Origin: Gammaproteobacteria bacterium
GTDB lineage: Bacteria; Pseudomonadota; Gammaproteobacteria; Pseudomonadales; IMCC2047
NCBI GenBank assembly: GCA_021773395.1
Contig: JAJFKB010000014.1
Span: forward strand, 248,001-312,000
Reading direction: 5' to 3'
Length of the DNA stretch: 64,000 bases
In this document: positions 1-6,618 of the stretch, piece by piece
Layout: each line of letters opens with the position of its first letter
How positions within the stretch are numbered: position 1 is the first letter of the stretch
Notes under the pieces: generated by a model
The model's database searches: none
Told to the model about the DNA's origin: nothing
What the model saw: the letters and a program-made list of their open reading frames with translations, nothing else
Translations under genes and position numbers: made by a program

Positions 1-2
1 CC

Positions 3-443
3 TGGAAATACAAGGATAAAACGGTACTGGCCTCACCAAATTTGAGTAACGGCCAGGTAAGTGTGATAGATATGGATAATTGGCAAACCATTGCGACCAT
101 TGAGACCGATGGGCCCGGCTTTTTTATGCGAAGTCATGCGCAAAACCCCTATGCATGGGTGGATGTGTTTTTTGGGCCAAACAAGGATAAAATGCATGTT
201 ATCGATAAGGCAAGTCTCAAAATAGTGAAAACCCTGCAGCCGGCACCAGGGAAAACCTCCGGTCATGTTGAGTTCACCAAAGACGGTCGTTATGCTTTAG
301 TTAGTATTTGGGATTTGGAAGGGGCGCTGATTATTTATGATGCCCACAGTTTGGAAGAGATTAAACGCCTCCCCATGAGTAAGCCTTCCGGCAAATACAA
401 TGTCTATAATAAGACACATTATGAAGAGGGAACCAGTCACTGA
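3..443 (+). CDS. nirN: NirN-like heme d1 protein, C-terminal part (5' end outside window)
   Basis: The gene is open from the left edge, so only the last 146 residues are seen. They match the C-terminal blades of the eight-bladed heme d1 propeller shared by NirS, NirN and NirF. There is an aromatic stretch FFMRSHAQNPYAWVDVFFG, a GHVEFTKDGRYALVSIWD blade and the terminal motif PSGKYNVYNK followed by GTSH. From memory of the family, the GTSH ending fits NirN (periplasmic dihydro-heme d1 dehydrogenase acting with NirF and NirS) better than NirF; this is family knowledge, not a search. NirN is commonly the last gene of a nir biogenesis operon, consistent with unrelated genes starting 97 bases later. 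nirS itself lies 17 kb downstream, so the nir genes are split. Confidence 0.8.
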   Translation, partial: WKYKDKTVLASPNLSNGQVSVIDMDNWQTIATIETDGPGFFMRSHAQNPYAWVDVFFGPNKDKMHVIDKASLKIVKTLQPAPGKTSGHVEFTKDGRYALVSIWDLEGALIIYDAHSLEEIKRLPMSKPSGKYNVYNKTHYEEGTSH

Positions 444-540
444 ATATGCCGGTCTGATTTTTTTAGCGGGAGAGTTGAAAGGATTATTGCTAATTAGTCT
501 CGTAGCGCGGCGCGAATGGCACAATAAAAAGGAGGTTGTT

Positions 541-1788
541 TTGCTCAGTACCTTGGTGAAGCTGATGGTATTTGTGTTGCTGTCCACTTCTGTTTTGGCA
601 GAAGAAGACGCAATGCTGCTCTTCAAACATTACCAGGATCGTATTTTTCAGATCCGATTGATCGATCTGCGAGCCGAAAAAAAGATCGGTCTGGGTAGCG
701 GTTTTTTAGCCTCACAGGATGGATTGGTCGCGACCAATTTTCATGTCATATCGAAGCTGGTTCATTTCCCAAAAAAATATCGTGCGGAATTGGTGAATTC
801 TGAGGGTGTGGTTCAACAGCTTCAGTTAGTCGATATAGATATCCTGAATGATCTGGCTTTACTTCAGGCAGCTGTGTCTGAGATGCGGCCGCTCGATATT
901 CCTGACAAACCATCGCAGCAGGGAGACACAATCTATTCGATTGGTAACCCCTATGATATTGGTTTTACCGTTGTTCCAGGTACCTTTAACGGGCTTGACG
1001 AGAACAGCTATTACCCGCGAATACATTTTTCTGGTTCAGTCAATCCAGGGATGAGTGGTGGGCCGGTTTTAAATCGTAATGGCGAAGTTGTGGGAATTAA
1101 TGTGTCTACTGCCGGAAATCAGATTAGTTTCCTTATTCCAGGCGAGCCACTGCGGGCCCTGCTTGATCGCCAGCACGACAAGGCAGTTCAGAAAGAGCAA
1201 TTTGGCACTCGAATTCGAAATCAACTTTTGCAAAATCAAAAACATCTGTTTAATGACCTGTTGTTGCAGGACTGGCCCACTGAAATACTTGGTGAAGCAC
1301 AGGTGCTGGGAGAAATGTCGCCGTTTGTTAAATGCTGGGGTGAATCCAACAAAGAGAAAGATCTCTATCGTAGTATTTCTACTTCTTGCAGAAGCAAGCA
1401 GTCCATCTATCTGGATGACCGGTTCAATACTGGTGTGATCAGTTACCAATTTTTGTGGCTGGAGGCAGGTGAGTTGAGTGATATGAGATTTCGCAGTTTT
1501 TATAGTTCGATATTCGGTAGGTTTTATCCGGACAATCGGGTGGATGAGGAAAATGTAGGTAACTTTGTTTGTGAAGAGCATTTTATTGAGGATAATAATA
1601 AAACCGACAAGTTAGTCATGTGTGCTCGCGCTTATCGGAAGTATACGGGGCTTTATGACCTTCTTTACCTCAGGGGAGCGGTCGATCAATCCAGTCAGGC
1701 TTTTATCAGTCACTTTACGCTGGCGGGAGTCGACCTTAAAAGTATGGAGGCTTTTTTAAGACGCTTCATGGAGGTGGTCAAACGATGA
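541..1788 (+). CDS. periplasmic trypsin-like (S1/HtrA-type) serine protease, no PDZ domain
   Basis: This is a 415-residue protein beginning at a TTG codon. A strong AAGGAGG ribosome site at 529-535 fixes that start, and a classic signal peptide follows (MLSTLVKLMVFVLLSTSVLA, cleavage before EED). The catalytic triad is visible: His68 in GLVATNFHVIS, Asp104 in DILNDLALLQ and Ser172 in NPGMSGGPVLN, the chymotrypsin-fold signature of HtrA/DegP proteases. Unlike DegP there is no recognisable PDZ domain. Residues 215-415 form an unassigned C-terminal half with several cysteines, which may be disulfide bonded in the periplasm. The stop codon overlaps the next gene's ATG (ATGA), so protease and FHA protein are translationally coupled. 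The substrate is unknown; the position after nirN could be chance. Confidence 0.85.
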   Translation: MLSTLVKLMVFVLLSTSVLAEEDAMLLFKHYQDRIFQIRLIDLRAEKKIGLGSGFLASQDGLVATNFHVISKLVHFPKKYRAELVNSEGVVQQLQLVDIDILNDLALLQAAVSEMRPLDIPDKPSQQGDTIYSIGNPYDIGFTVVPGTFNGLDENSYYPRIHFSGSVNPGMSGGPVLNRNGEVVGINVSTAGNQISFLIPGEPLRALLDRQHDKAVQKEQFGTRIRNQLLQNQKHLFNDLLLQDWPTEILGEAQVLGEMSPFVKCWGESNKEKDLYRSISTSCRSKQSIYLDDRFNTGVISYQFLWLEAGELSDMRFRSFYSSIFGRFYPDNRVDEENVGNFVCEEHFIEDNNKTDKLVMCARAYRKYTGLYDLLYLRGAVDQSSQAFISHFTLAGVDLKSMEAFLRRFMEVVKR

Positions 1789-2768
1789 CCATTGTTGAAG
1801 TGAGAGGGCGAGGCGGGCAATTAATTGAGCGTGTGCGCACAGATAGAGAAGTAATCACAGTCGGCAGAGCATTTGACAATGATGTAATTCTGGAAGATGC
1901 CTATGTTTCTGCACATCACCTGAGGTTAACGCTTCATGATAGAGGGTGGTTGGCGGAAGATCTGGGGAGCGCCAATGGTACGTATCACAAGAAACAGAGA
2001 GTCCGGGAAAAGGAGGGTCTGGACTCTGGTGACAGGCTGAGAGTGGGGCATACCTATTTGCACCTATACAGCGACGTACATTTAGTAAGTCCCGTTCTTA
2101 AAATTGATAGCGCCGAGGCTCGCCTGGTTAGTTTGGGCAGACCGTTGGTGTGGACTATGCTCATTGTGCTTACCTGCATGATGCTTGTTTTCGAAAGCTA
2201 TAGCCATTCATTTGCAGAGTATAAGCCACTCAAAATAGTACAGCCGGCCTTATGGAGTCTTTTGGGCGTTGTTCTACTGGCTGCGGTATGGGCTTTAGTC
2301 GGAAGGCTTGCACGGCATCGAGCTTATTTCTTTTGTCATCTTTCGATCTGGTACCTGTTTGGCTTGAGTTCATTTGTTTCACAGTTTGTTTCTGAAACAA
2401 TTGCCTACAACCTGAGTAGTGGGTTGCTCCAGGACGCACTGGTTAACGGCAGTAAATTTCTCTTGCTAGTGGCTGTGCTTTGGTCAAGCCTTACTCTGGC
2501 AACCAATTTGAAGGCTAAGCGTCGTTCCTGGTCTGCATTAGGTCTTGCGGGGGCTGTGTTGATTGTAGGCCTTGCCGGTGAGTTCAGATGGCAACAGGAT
2601 TTTACAGCCGCTCCCTCTTATTATGCGCACATAAAGAGTCCCAGCCTTCTTTGGGCTGAGGGAAAGCGGAGTGTAGAAATAGTTTCGCGCCTGCCCCAAC
2701 TGCTGGAACGGGCGACGGAGGAGTCTGAAAAGGTGGGCGACAGCCATAGAAATCAAATAACAGAATAA
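1785..2768 (+). CDS. FHA-domain membrane protein
   Basis: A 327-residue protein with an N-terminal forkhead-associated domain at residues about 5-95. The conserved FHA pieces are visible: VGRAFDNDVIL, SAHHLRL (the Ser-x-x-His signature) and DLGSANGTY. FHA domains bind phosphothreonine peptides. From about residue 118 onward there are five or six hydrophobic segments (for example WTMLIVLTCMMLVF and LLGVVLLAAVWALV), so the FHA domain should be cytoplasmic and tethered to the inner membrane. A charged tail follows. The gene overlaps the upstream serine protease by 4 nt. The pairing of a periplasmic protease with a membrane FHA sensor suggests a signalling or quality-control unit, but I do not recognise a named system. 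It ends facing cysG on the other strand. Confidence 0.8.
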   Translation: MTIVEVRGRGGQLIERVRTDREVITVGRAFDNDVILEDAYVSAHHLRLTLHDRGWLAEDLGSANGTYHKKQRVREKEGLDSGDRLRVGHTYLHLYSDVHLVSPVLKIDSAEARLVSLGRPLVWTMLIVLTCMMLVFESYSHSFAEYKPLKIVQPALWSLLGVVLLAAVWALVGRLARHRAYFFCHLSIWYLFGLSSFVSQFVSETIAYNLSSGLLQDALVNGSKFLLLVAVLWSSLTLATNLKAKRRSWSALGLAGAVLIVGLAGEFRWQQDFTAAPSYYAHIKSPSLLWAEGKRSVEIVSRLPQLLERATEESEKVGDSHRNQITE

Positions 2769-2845
2769 ATCACTTTAATAATAGCGTTACTGGTACCGGG
2801 AGTTTCCTGCTTGGTGGTCGCTCCCGGGTGCTGTCTCAAATTTGC

Positions 2846-4219
2846 TCAGTGGCCAAGTCGGGAGCGAAGGCGAACAACTTCGCCAATAATCAGAATGCTC
2901 GGTGTTTTGAATTTCTCTTCGATTACTTTTTGCGCTACATCAGTCAGGTTGCTGATAATTATCTGCTGTTCTGGCTGGGTAGCTTTGTAGATGACGGCAA
3001 CAGGGATATCAGGCTTCATGCCATGTGCAATCAGCTCTTTGGAGATGACTGGCAAACCGCCTAAGCCCATATAGATCACCAAGGTTTGATTATCTCTTGC
3101 AAGCGCTTTCCAATCGAGATTGACACTGTTGTCTTTCAGGTGGCCGGTCGCGAAGGTTACCGACTGTGCATAATCCCTGTGCGTGAGTGGGATGCCGCAG
3201 TAGTTTGAGGCGCCTGCGGCGGATGTAATGCCCGGCACCGCTTGAAATTGTATACCTGCTTTAATGAGTTCTTCGGCCTCTTCTCCACCTCTACCGAATA
3301 TATAGGGGTCGCCTCCTTTTAGCCTTAATACCCGCTTGCCTTCCGTTGCGAGTGATACTAGCAGATCGTTGATTTTGTCTTGGGGTACGCAATGGTTACT
3401 CGCTTGTTTTCCAACATAGAATTTATCGGCGTCGCGCCGGACTAGATTGAGAATATCTTTTGAAACGAGCCTGTCATAGACCACTACATCAGCTTTTTGC
3501 ATTAGGCGTAGTGCTCTGAAAGTTAGTAAATCAGCATCTCCGGGACCAGAACCAACCAGGAAAACTTCGCCCTTCGGTTTGGCGGCGTTTGTATTCTGAT
3601 CGAGCAGCGCTTTCAGTTCACTATCAGCCTTTTCATCTTCACCTGACAGCACTCGTTCTGCAATTGAACCTTCGAAGACCTGTTCCCAAAAGTTTTTCCT
3701 TGCGGTTCCCTCTGTGAGTTTTTCTTTGACCTGGGAACGGAACCGGTCGGCCAGGTTCGCCAGTCGGCCATAGCGATGCGGTATCATGGACTCAATTTTG
3801 CCGCGCAACAATCTTGCAAGTACCGGTGCTTTTCCGCCAGTACTGACAGCGATTGTAATAGGTGAGCGATCGATAATAGCCGGCATGATGAAACTGCATA
3901 GCTCAGGGTTATCAACAACGTTAACAAAAAGGTTTCGACGGCTGGCATCAGCATAGATGCGCTCATTAAGTGCGCGATCATCTGTTGCTGCAATAACGAG
4001 GGCTACATTTTGCATCATGGACTCTTCGTAGCCACACTCAAGCAATGTAAGCGAGTCATCCTTATGCGCTTTGATTTCCTCGCAGATTGTGGGTGCGACC
4101 AGGGTGACTTTTGCTCCTGCGTCCAACAGTATGTCAAGCTTTCGTGCCGCAACGTTTCCGCCGCCAACCAATAGACAACCTTTACCAGTCATTTTGGTAA
4201 ATATTGGTAAATGGTCCAT
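2846..4219 (-). CDS. cysG: siroheme synthase CysG (precorrin-2 dehydrogenase/ferrochelatase + uroporphyrinogen-III methyltransferase)
   Basis: At 457 residues this has the same length as enterobacterial CysG. The N-terminal third is the NAD-dependent precorrin-2 dehydrogenase/sirohydrochlorin ferrochelatase, with nucleotide-binding GKGCLLVGGGNVAARK and the NPELCSFIMPAIIDRSP and VSTGGKAPVLARLLR motifs. The C-terminal part, from about residue 215, is the SAM-dependent uroporphyrinogen-III methyltransferase, with VFLVGSGPGDADLLT, VVYDRLVS, RLKGGDPYIFGRGGEE and the PGITSAAG loop. It makes siroheme for sulfite and nitrite reductases. Here it also feeds heme d1 synthesis, since siroheme is the d1 precursor, which fits nirS and nirN nearby. 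It is probably the last gene of the leftward cytochrome c–DUF4202–cysG set. A perfect palindrome sits 20 bases upstream of its start. Confidence 0.95.
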   Translation of the reverse strand: MDHLPIFTKMTGKGCLLVGGGNVAARKLDILLDAGAKVTLVAPTICEEIKAHKDDSLTLLECGYEESMMQNVALVIAATDDRALNERIYADASRRNLFVNVVDNPELCSFIMPAIIDRSPITIAVSTGGKAPVLARLLRGKIESMIPHRYGRLANLADRFRSQVKEKLTEGTARKNFWEQVFEGSIAERVLSGEDEKADSELKALLDQNTNAAKPKGEVFLVGSGPGDADLLTFRALRLMQKADVVVYDRLVSKDILNLVRRDADKFYVGKQASNHCVPQDKINDLLVSLATEGKRVLRLKGGDPYIFGRGGEEAEELIKAGIQFQAVPGITSAAGASNYCGIPLTHRDYAQSVTFATGHLKDNSVNLDWKALARDNQTLVIYMGLGGLPVISKELIAHGMKPDIPVAVIYKATQPEQQIIISNLTDVAQKVIEEKFKTPSILIIGEVVRLRSRLGH

Positions 4220-4239
4220 AGGTAACTACCCCGAATTTC

Positions 4240-4263
4240 AGAAGATTAGAATACTAATCTTCT
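4240..4263. promoter_or_regulatory. perfect 10-bp palindrome upstream of cysG
   Basis: The arms AGAAGATTAG and CTAATCTTCT are exact complements separated by AATA, just upstream of the cysG start. No U-run follows on either strand, so a terminator is unlikely. It could be an operator or a leader hairpin. The AAGAT...ATCTT edges recall NsrR-type sites but the spacing is shorter, so no regulator is assigned. Confidence 0.5.
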
Positions 4264-4308
4264 CTATGGCTAAATATTGATATACGACAAATAATTTGAA
4301 GAATCCAT

Positions 4309-4899
4309 CTAATCCATGCAGGCTTGGTTTGTAGCCCTATGGATCAGTGACCTTTGCTCTTCAGAATAAGTCAATTCAAGCGCTAACTTTTGGCCCCTAT
4401 CGGACATTTTGCGCCAGGTTTTACGTAATACCTGGATTAATTTTTCCTGGCTGTGTTTCTCTTGCATTGGCGCAAGATAGTATTCAAGAAAGACGAGACA
4501 AGCAACATCTTCCAGTGTTTGCGTATGAAAATCTCTCGCTAAATCTTTCTTAGTGACTAACCTGCAGACCTGCTCCGCTTCCCGTTCAGAATATCCTGCA
4601 TCAAGCATAAGTGTTGAAAGGTTCTGTGCATGATAATTAGCCAGGGCTTTGCGCCATTGCAGATAGCCGCTTCTGTTTTCGGGGAAGCTTTTTCTGGGTA
4701 TTTTCCAGCGAGTGATGTGCTGACCGTAAACCGCTATCTTCAGAGTTTCCGGAGCGTCGGGGGCCATTGAAAGCAAACGCGCGAGCATTCGATGACTATA
4801 TAGCAACTCTTTGCCTATTTTTGTTCCGTTTATCTGTACCTTATTAGGATCTTGACTATTTAATCGATCAATTTCAGAAATCAATTTCTGGTAACGCAC
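4309..4899 (-). CDS. DUF4202 family protein
   Basis: A 196-residue soluble protein matching my knowledge of the DUF4202 family in length and in its motifs. These are YSHRMLARLLSMAPDAPETL, a histidine-rich AVYGQHITRWKIPRKSFPENR, LQWRKALANYHAQ and TLEDVACLVFLEYYLAPM followed by LRKTWRKMSDRG. The arrangement of His and Asp/Glu residues (SHRM, GQHITRW, LEDVACLVFLEYY) resembles a small HD-like helical hydrolase or metal-binding bundle, but that is inference and no activity is established. The start is GTG (MRYQK), 16 bases after the stop of the preceding gene in the same leftward run, and cysG follows 89 bases on. The family is often seen beside nitrogen-oxide or sulfur metabolism genes, as here. 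Confidence 0.8.
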   Translation of the reverse strand: MRYQKLISEIDRLNSQDPNKVQINGTKIGKELLYSHRMLARLLSMAPDAPETLKIAVYGQHITRWKIPRKSFPENRSGYLQWRKALANYHAQNLSTLMLDAGYSEREAEQVCRLVTKKDLARDFHTQTLEDVACLVFLEYYLAPMQEKHSQEKLIQVLRKTWRKMSDRGQKLALELTYSEEQRSLIHRATNQACMD

Positions 4900-4915
4900 G
4901 GGAACAACTTTTCCT

Positions 4916-5326
4916 TCAATTTAGGCAATGCTCCGATGTTAGCATTTTTTGCAGATCTATTAGTGAATTTTTTAAGCTAATTGATATTCCCATATCCTGA
5001 TTATGATCAGCTGGCCAGGCGGTTTGGATGATGGCTGTTTTTTTTACGATGCGCAGATAATCAGGGCAGGAGGAGTAGCGATTAGTTTTTTTGGTGTTGT
5101 GAATGAAAGCGCATTTCTGCAGTCTTGGCGTGAAAGGAGGGAAAATTTTTTCTACTTGGCCAGAGCGAATACTTTTGGATTCGTTGATGAGCTGTTGGAT
5201 TGATTTCTCTAGGCTGGCTAAAGTCTCCTTGCAATCCACCTGCCAGTGAGCTTCGAGTTCCAGTGAGCTGAACGGGAGTCTTTCATTAACGCTGCTTTCA
5301 GTATCCGCCGGATGTGCCGGCATCAC
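4916..5326 (-). CDS. small secreted-looking protein of unknown function with an unclear start
   Basis: I do not recognise this 136-residue protein. It has four cysteines (VDCKET, LQKCAFI, SSCPDY, EHCLN) and no CxxCH heme motif. The first usable start is GTG at 5326, immediately followed by ATG. However, the frame continues upstream without a stop as I-A-R-L-I-L-I-A-L-F-F-V before M-P-A-H-P-A-D, which reads exactly like a signal peptide ending in an A-x-A-like cleavage site. That stretch has no ATG, GTG or TTG before the in-frame TAA that ends the cytochrome c gene. The true start may be a rare ATA, ATT or GTC codon, or the original start was lost. It sits between a cytochrome c and DUF4202 in one leftward run, so a periplasmic role in the same pathway is likely. 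Confidence 0.55.
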   Translation of the reverse strand: MMPAHPADTESSVNERLPFSSLELEAHWQVDCKETLASLEKSIQQLINESKSIRSGQVEKIFPPFTPRLQKCAFIHNTKKTNRYSSCPDYLRIVKKTAIIQTAWPADHNQDMGISISLKNSLIDLQKMLTSEHCLN

Positions 5327-5365
5327 AAAAAACAGCGCGATTAGAATAAGCCTTGCTATGACGAC

Positions 5366-5668
5366 TTATAGGCCTGAAAAGTAAGCGGCCAGGTTGGCGA
5401 TATCATCGTCCGAAAGAGCCTTTGCCATTGGGGCCATCATCGGATCGTTACGGTTTCCGTCGCGAAATGCTTTGATTTGTTTGGCCAGGTAACCTGCTTT
5501 CTGTCCAGCAAGGTTAGGCCAAAGATCATTTGGACTCATGCCATTTGCACCGTGGCAGGCTGCGCAAGTCATTGATTTTGCTTTGCCTGCGGCTGCGTCA
5601 GCAGCATTAGCAGTTGATACGGCGCCAAGCATTGCAAGGCTACAAACAAGACTAAGTAAAAATTTCAT
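5366..5668 (-). CDS. small periplasmic monoheme cytochrome c (c4/c5-like class I)
   Basis: A 100-residue protein with a signal peptide (MKFLLSLVCSLAMLGAVSTANA), one heme-binding motif CAACH near residue 35 and a likely distal Met ligand in DPMMAPMA. The pattern NLAGQKAGYLAKQIKAFRDG followed by LSDDDIANLAAYFSGL is typical of single-domain cytochromes related to half of cytochrome c4. It is a plausible electron carrier to NirS or to the CuA-containing NOR-type oxidase encoded divergently. A NirC-like role is an alternative. The FNR-like box in the shared intergenic region may serve this gene too. Confidence 0.9.
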   Translation of the reverse strand: MKFLLSLVCSLAMLGAVSTANAADAAAGKAKSMTCAACHGANGMSPNDLWPNLAGQKAGYLAKQIKAFRDGNRNDPMMAPMAKALSDDDIANLAAYFSGL

Positions 5669-5761
5669 TGAGTTACTCCTAAGAATCTGTAAAATTTAGC
5701 GGGCTCATTGTACATAATAAAATGGCAAATCTACAAAAATATAATAGGTAATGTATTGATC

Positions 5762-5775
5762 ATGATTCAGATCAA
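5762..5775 (+). promoter_or_regulatory. FNR/DNR-type box upstream of the norSY-like cluster
   Basis: The 14-mer ATGAT-TCAG-ATCAA differs from the TTGAT-N4-ATCAA consensus by one base. Exactly 22 bases downstream is TAGAGT (5798-5803, 4 of 6 to TATAAT), the spacing of a class II activated promoter centred at -41.5. It lies between the divergent cytochrome c gene and the small protein that opens the cluster. Confidence 0.65.
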
Positions 5776-5858
5776 TTACTTCCATTTATAGAGTGGATAG
5801 AGTTGCAGCCTCAATAAAAGTTCTAAATTTTTAAACATTAATCACTAAGGAGTTAGGT

Positions 5859-6020
5859 ATGTCGCCGCATGACGTTCCGCCAGAAAATGAAGAAATTCCT
5901 TTCATGCAACGGTTGTTGGATAATCCCTTCATCCTGTTGTTTTTAGGTGTCGCAAGCCCAGCTGTGTTGTATTTGATTTGGGGTATCATGGAAATTGTTA
6001 GCATCCCTTTGGGTAAATAA
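5859..6020 (+). CDS. 53-aa single-span membrane protein, first gene of the norSY-like cluster
   Basis: A small ORF with a strong AAGGAG ribosome site at 5847-5852 and an ATG start. The protein begins with an acidic, proline-rich cytoplasmic stretch (MSPHDVPPENEEIPF). One hydrophobic helix follows (PFILLFLGVASPAVLYLIWGIMEIV). It ends 45 bases before the CuA subunit gene, which has its own strong ribosome site. Small single-helix accessory subunits are known in ba3-type and cbb3-type heme-copper oxidases, so it is probably a minor structural or assembly subunit of the NorSY-like enzyme. I know no gene name for it. Confidence 0.75.
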   Translation: MSPHDVPPENEEIPFMQRLLDNPFILLFLGVASPAVLYLIWGIMEIVSIPLGK

Positions 6021-6065
6021 CATTTCATCACAAAATAACAATATTCTAATTAGTAAGGAGAGCAT

Positions 6066-6605
6066 ATGAGTATCTCGCCTCCCTCAGATAAGGTTTGGTG
6101 GAAAGAGCCCATCGAGAAAACCGAACTTATCTGGATATCCATCGTGTTTGTCTGGGGTGTCTTTATGACATTTATGATGCCCTATTGGCACGTTGTAGGT
6201 GATCAAAACTTACCCAATGAAACTTATCGGGTAACCCCCGAGCAGTTTATGGCGAAAGCGCAAGGCATGGTTGACCAGTTCACTGTGGGTGAGCATGGCC
6301 CACAAAAAACGCCAATCGTACATCCGCCTGCAGGCAGCGACGTTTATCTGGTTGCACGTTTGTGGAGCTGGTGGCCAGTGCTGGAGCTTGAGAAAGGTCA
6401 AAGCTATCGTGTTCACCTTTCATCACTGGATTGGCAGCATGGCTTTTCTTTACAGCCAGCCAATATTAATATCCAGGTAGTACCGGATTATGAGTATGTA
6501 GTTAATCTGACGCCTGATGAATCGGGTGAATACTCGTTGATCTGCAATGAGTATTGCGGAATAGGCCATCACTTGATGATTGGCAAACTTCTAGTCGTTG
6601 AATAG
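6066..6605 (+). CDS. norS: CuA-containing subunit II of a NOR-type heme-copper oxidoreductase (NorS-like)
   Basis: A 179-residue subunit II with one N-terminal helix (LIWISIVFVWGVFMTFMMPYW) and a periplasmic cupredoxin domain. All CuA ligands are present: His in DWQHGFSLQP and the C-x-E-x-C-x-x-x-H-x-x-M motif in CNEYCGIGHHLMIGK. It would take electrons from cytochrome c on the periplasmic side and pass them to the heme centres of the next subunit. The order small ORF, subunit II, subunit I, SenC matches the norSY-senC clusters described in ammonia oxidisers and other proteobacteria (sNOR). That assignment rests on gene order and the unusual subunit I active site, so an unusual oxygen reductase remains possible. 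Confidence 0.8.
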   Translation: MSISPPSDKVWWKEPIEKTELIWISIVFVWGVFMTFMMPYWHVVGDQNLPNETYRVTPEQFMAKAQGMVDQFTVGEHGPQKTPIVHPPAGSDVYLVARLWSWWPVLELEKGQSYRVHLSSLDWQHGFSLQPANINIQVVPDYEYVVNLTPDESGEYSLICNEYCGIGHHLMIGKLLVVE

Positions 6606-6618
6606 GTAAGGGGACATC

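Noticed and set aside
400-540. Longer start of the serine protease at ATG 400
   Set aside because: It overlaps the nirN end, and the AAGGAGG before TTG 541 with a clean signal peptide is more convincing.
1069-1581. 170-residue antisense frame inside the protease gene
   Set aside because: The sequence is explained by the protease frame, and there is no start signal or recognisable motif.
4277-4290. TTGAT-ATAC-GACAA as an FNR box for cysG
   Set aside because: The second half has two mismatches and no -10 is suitably placed.
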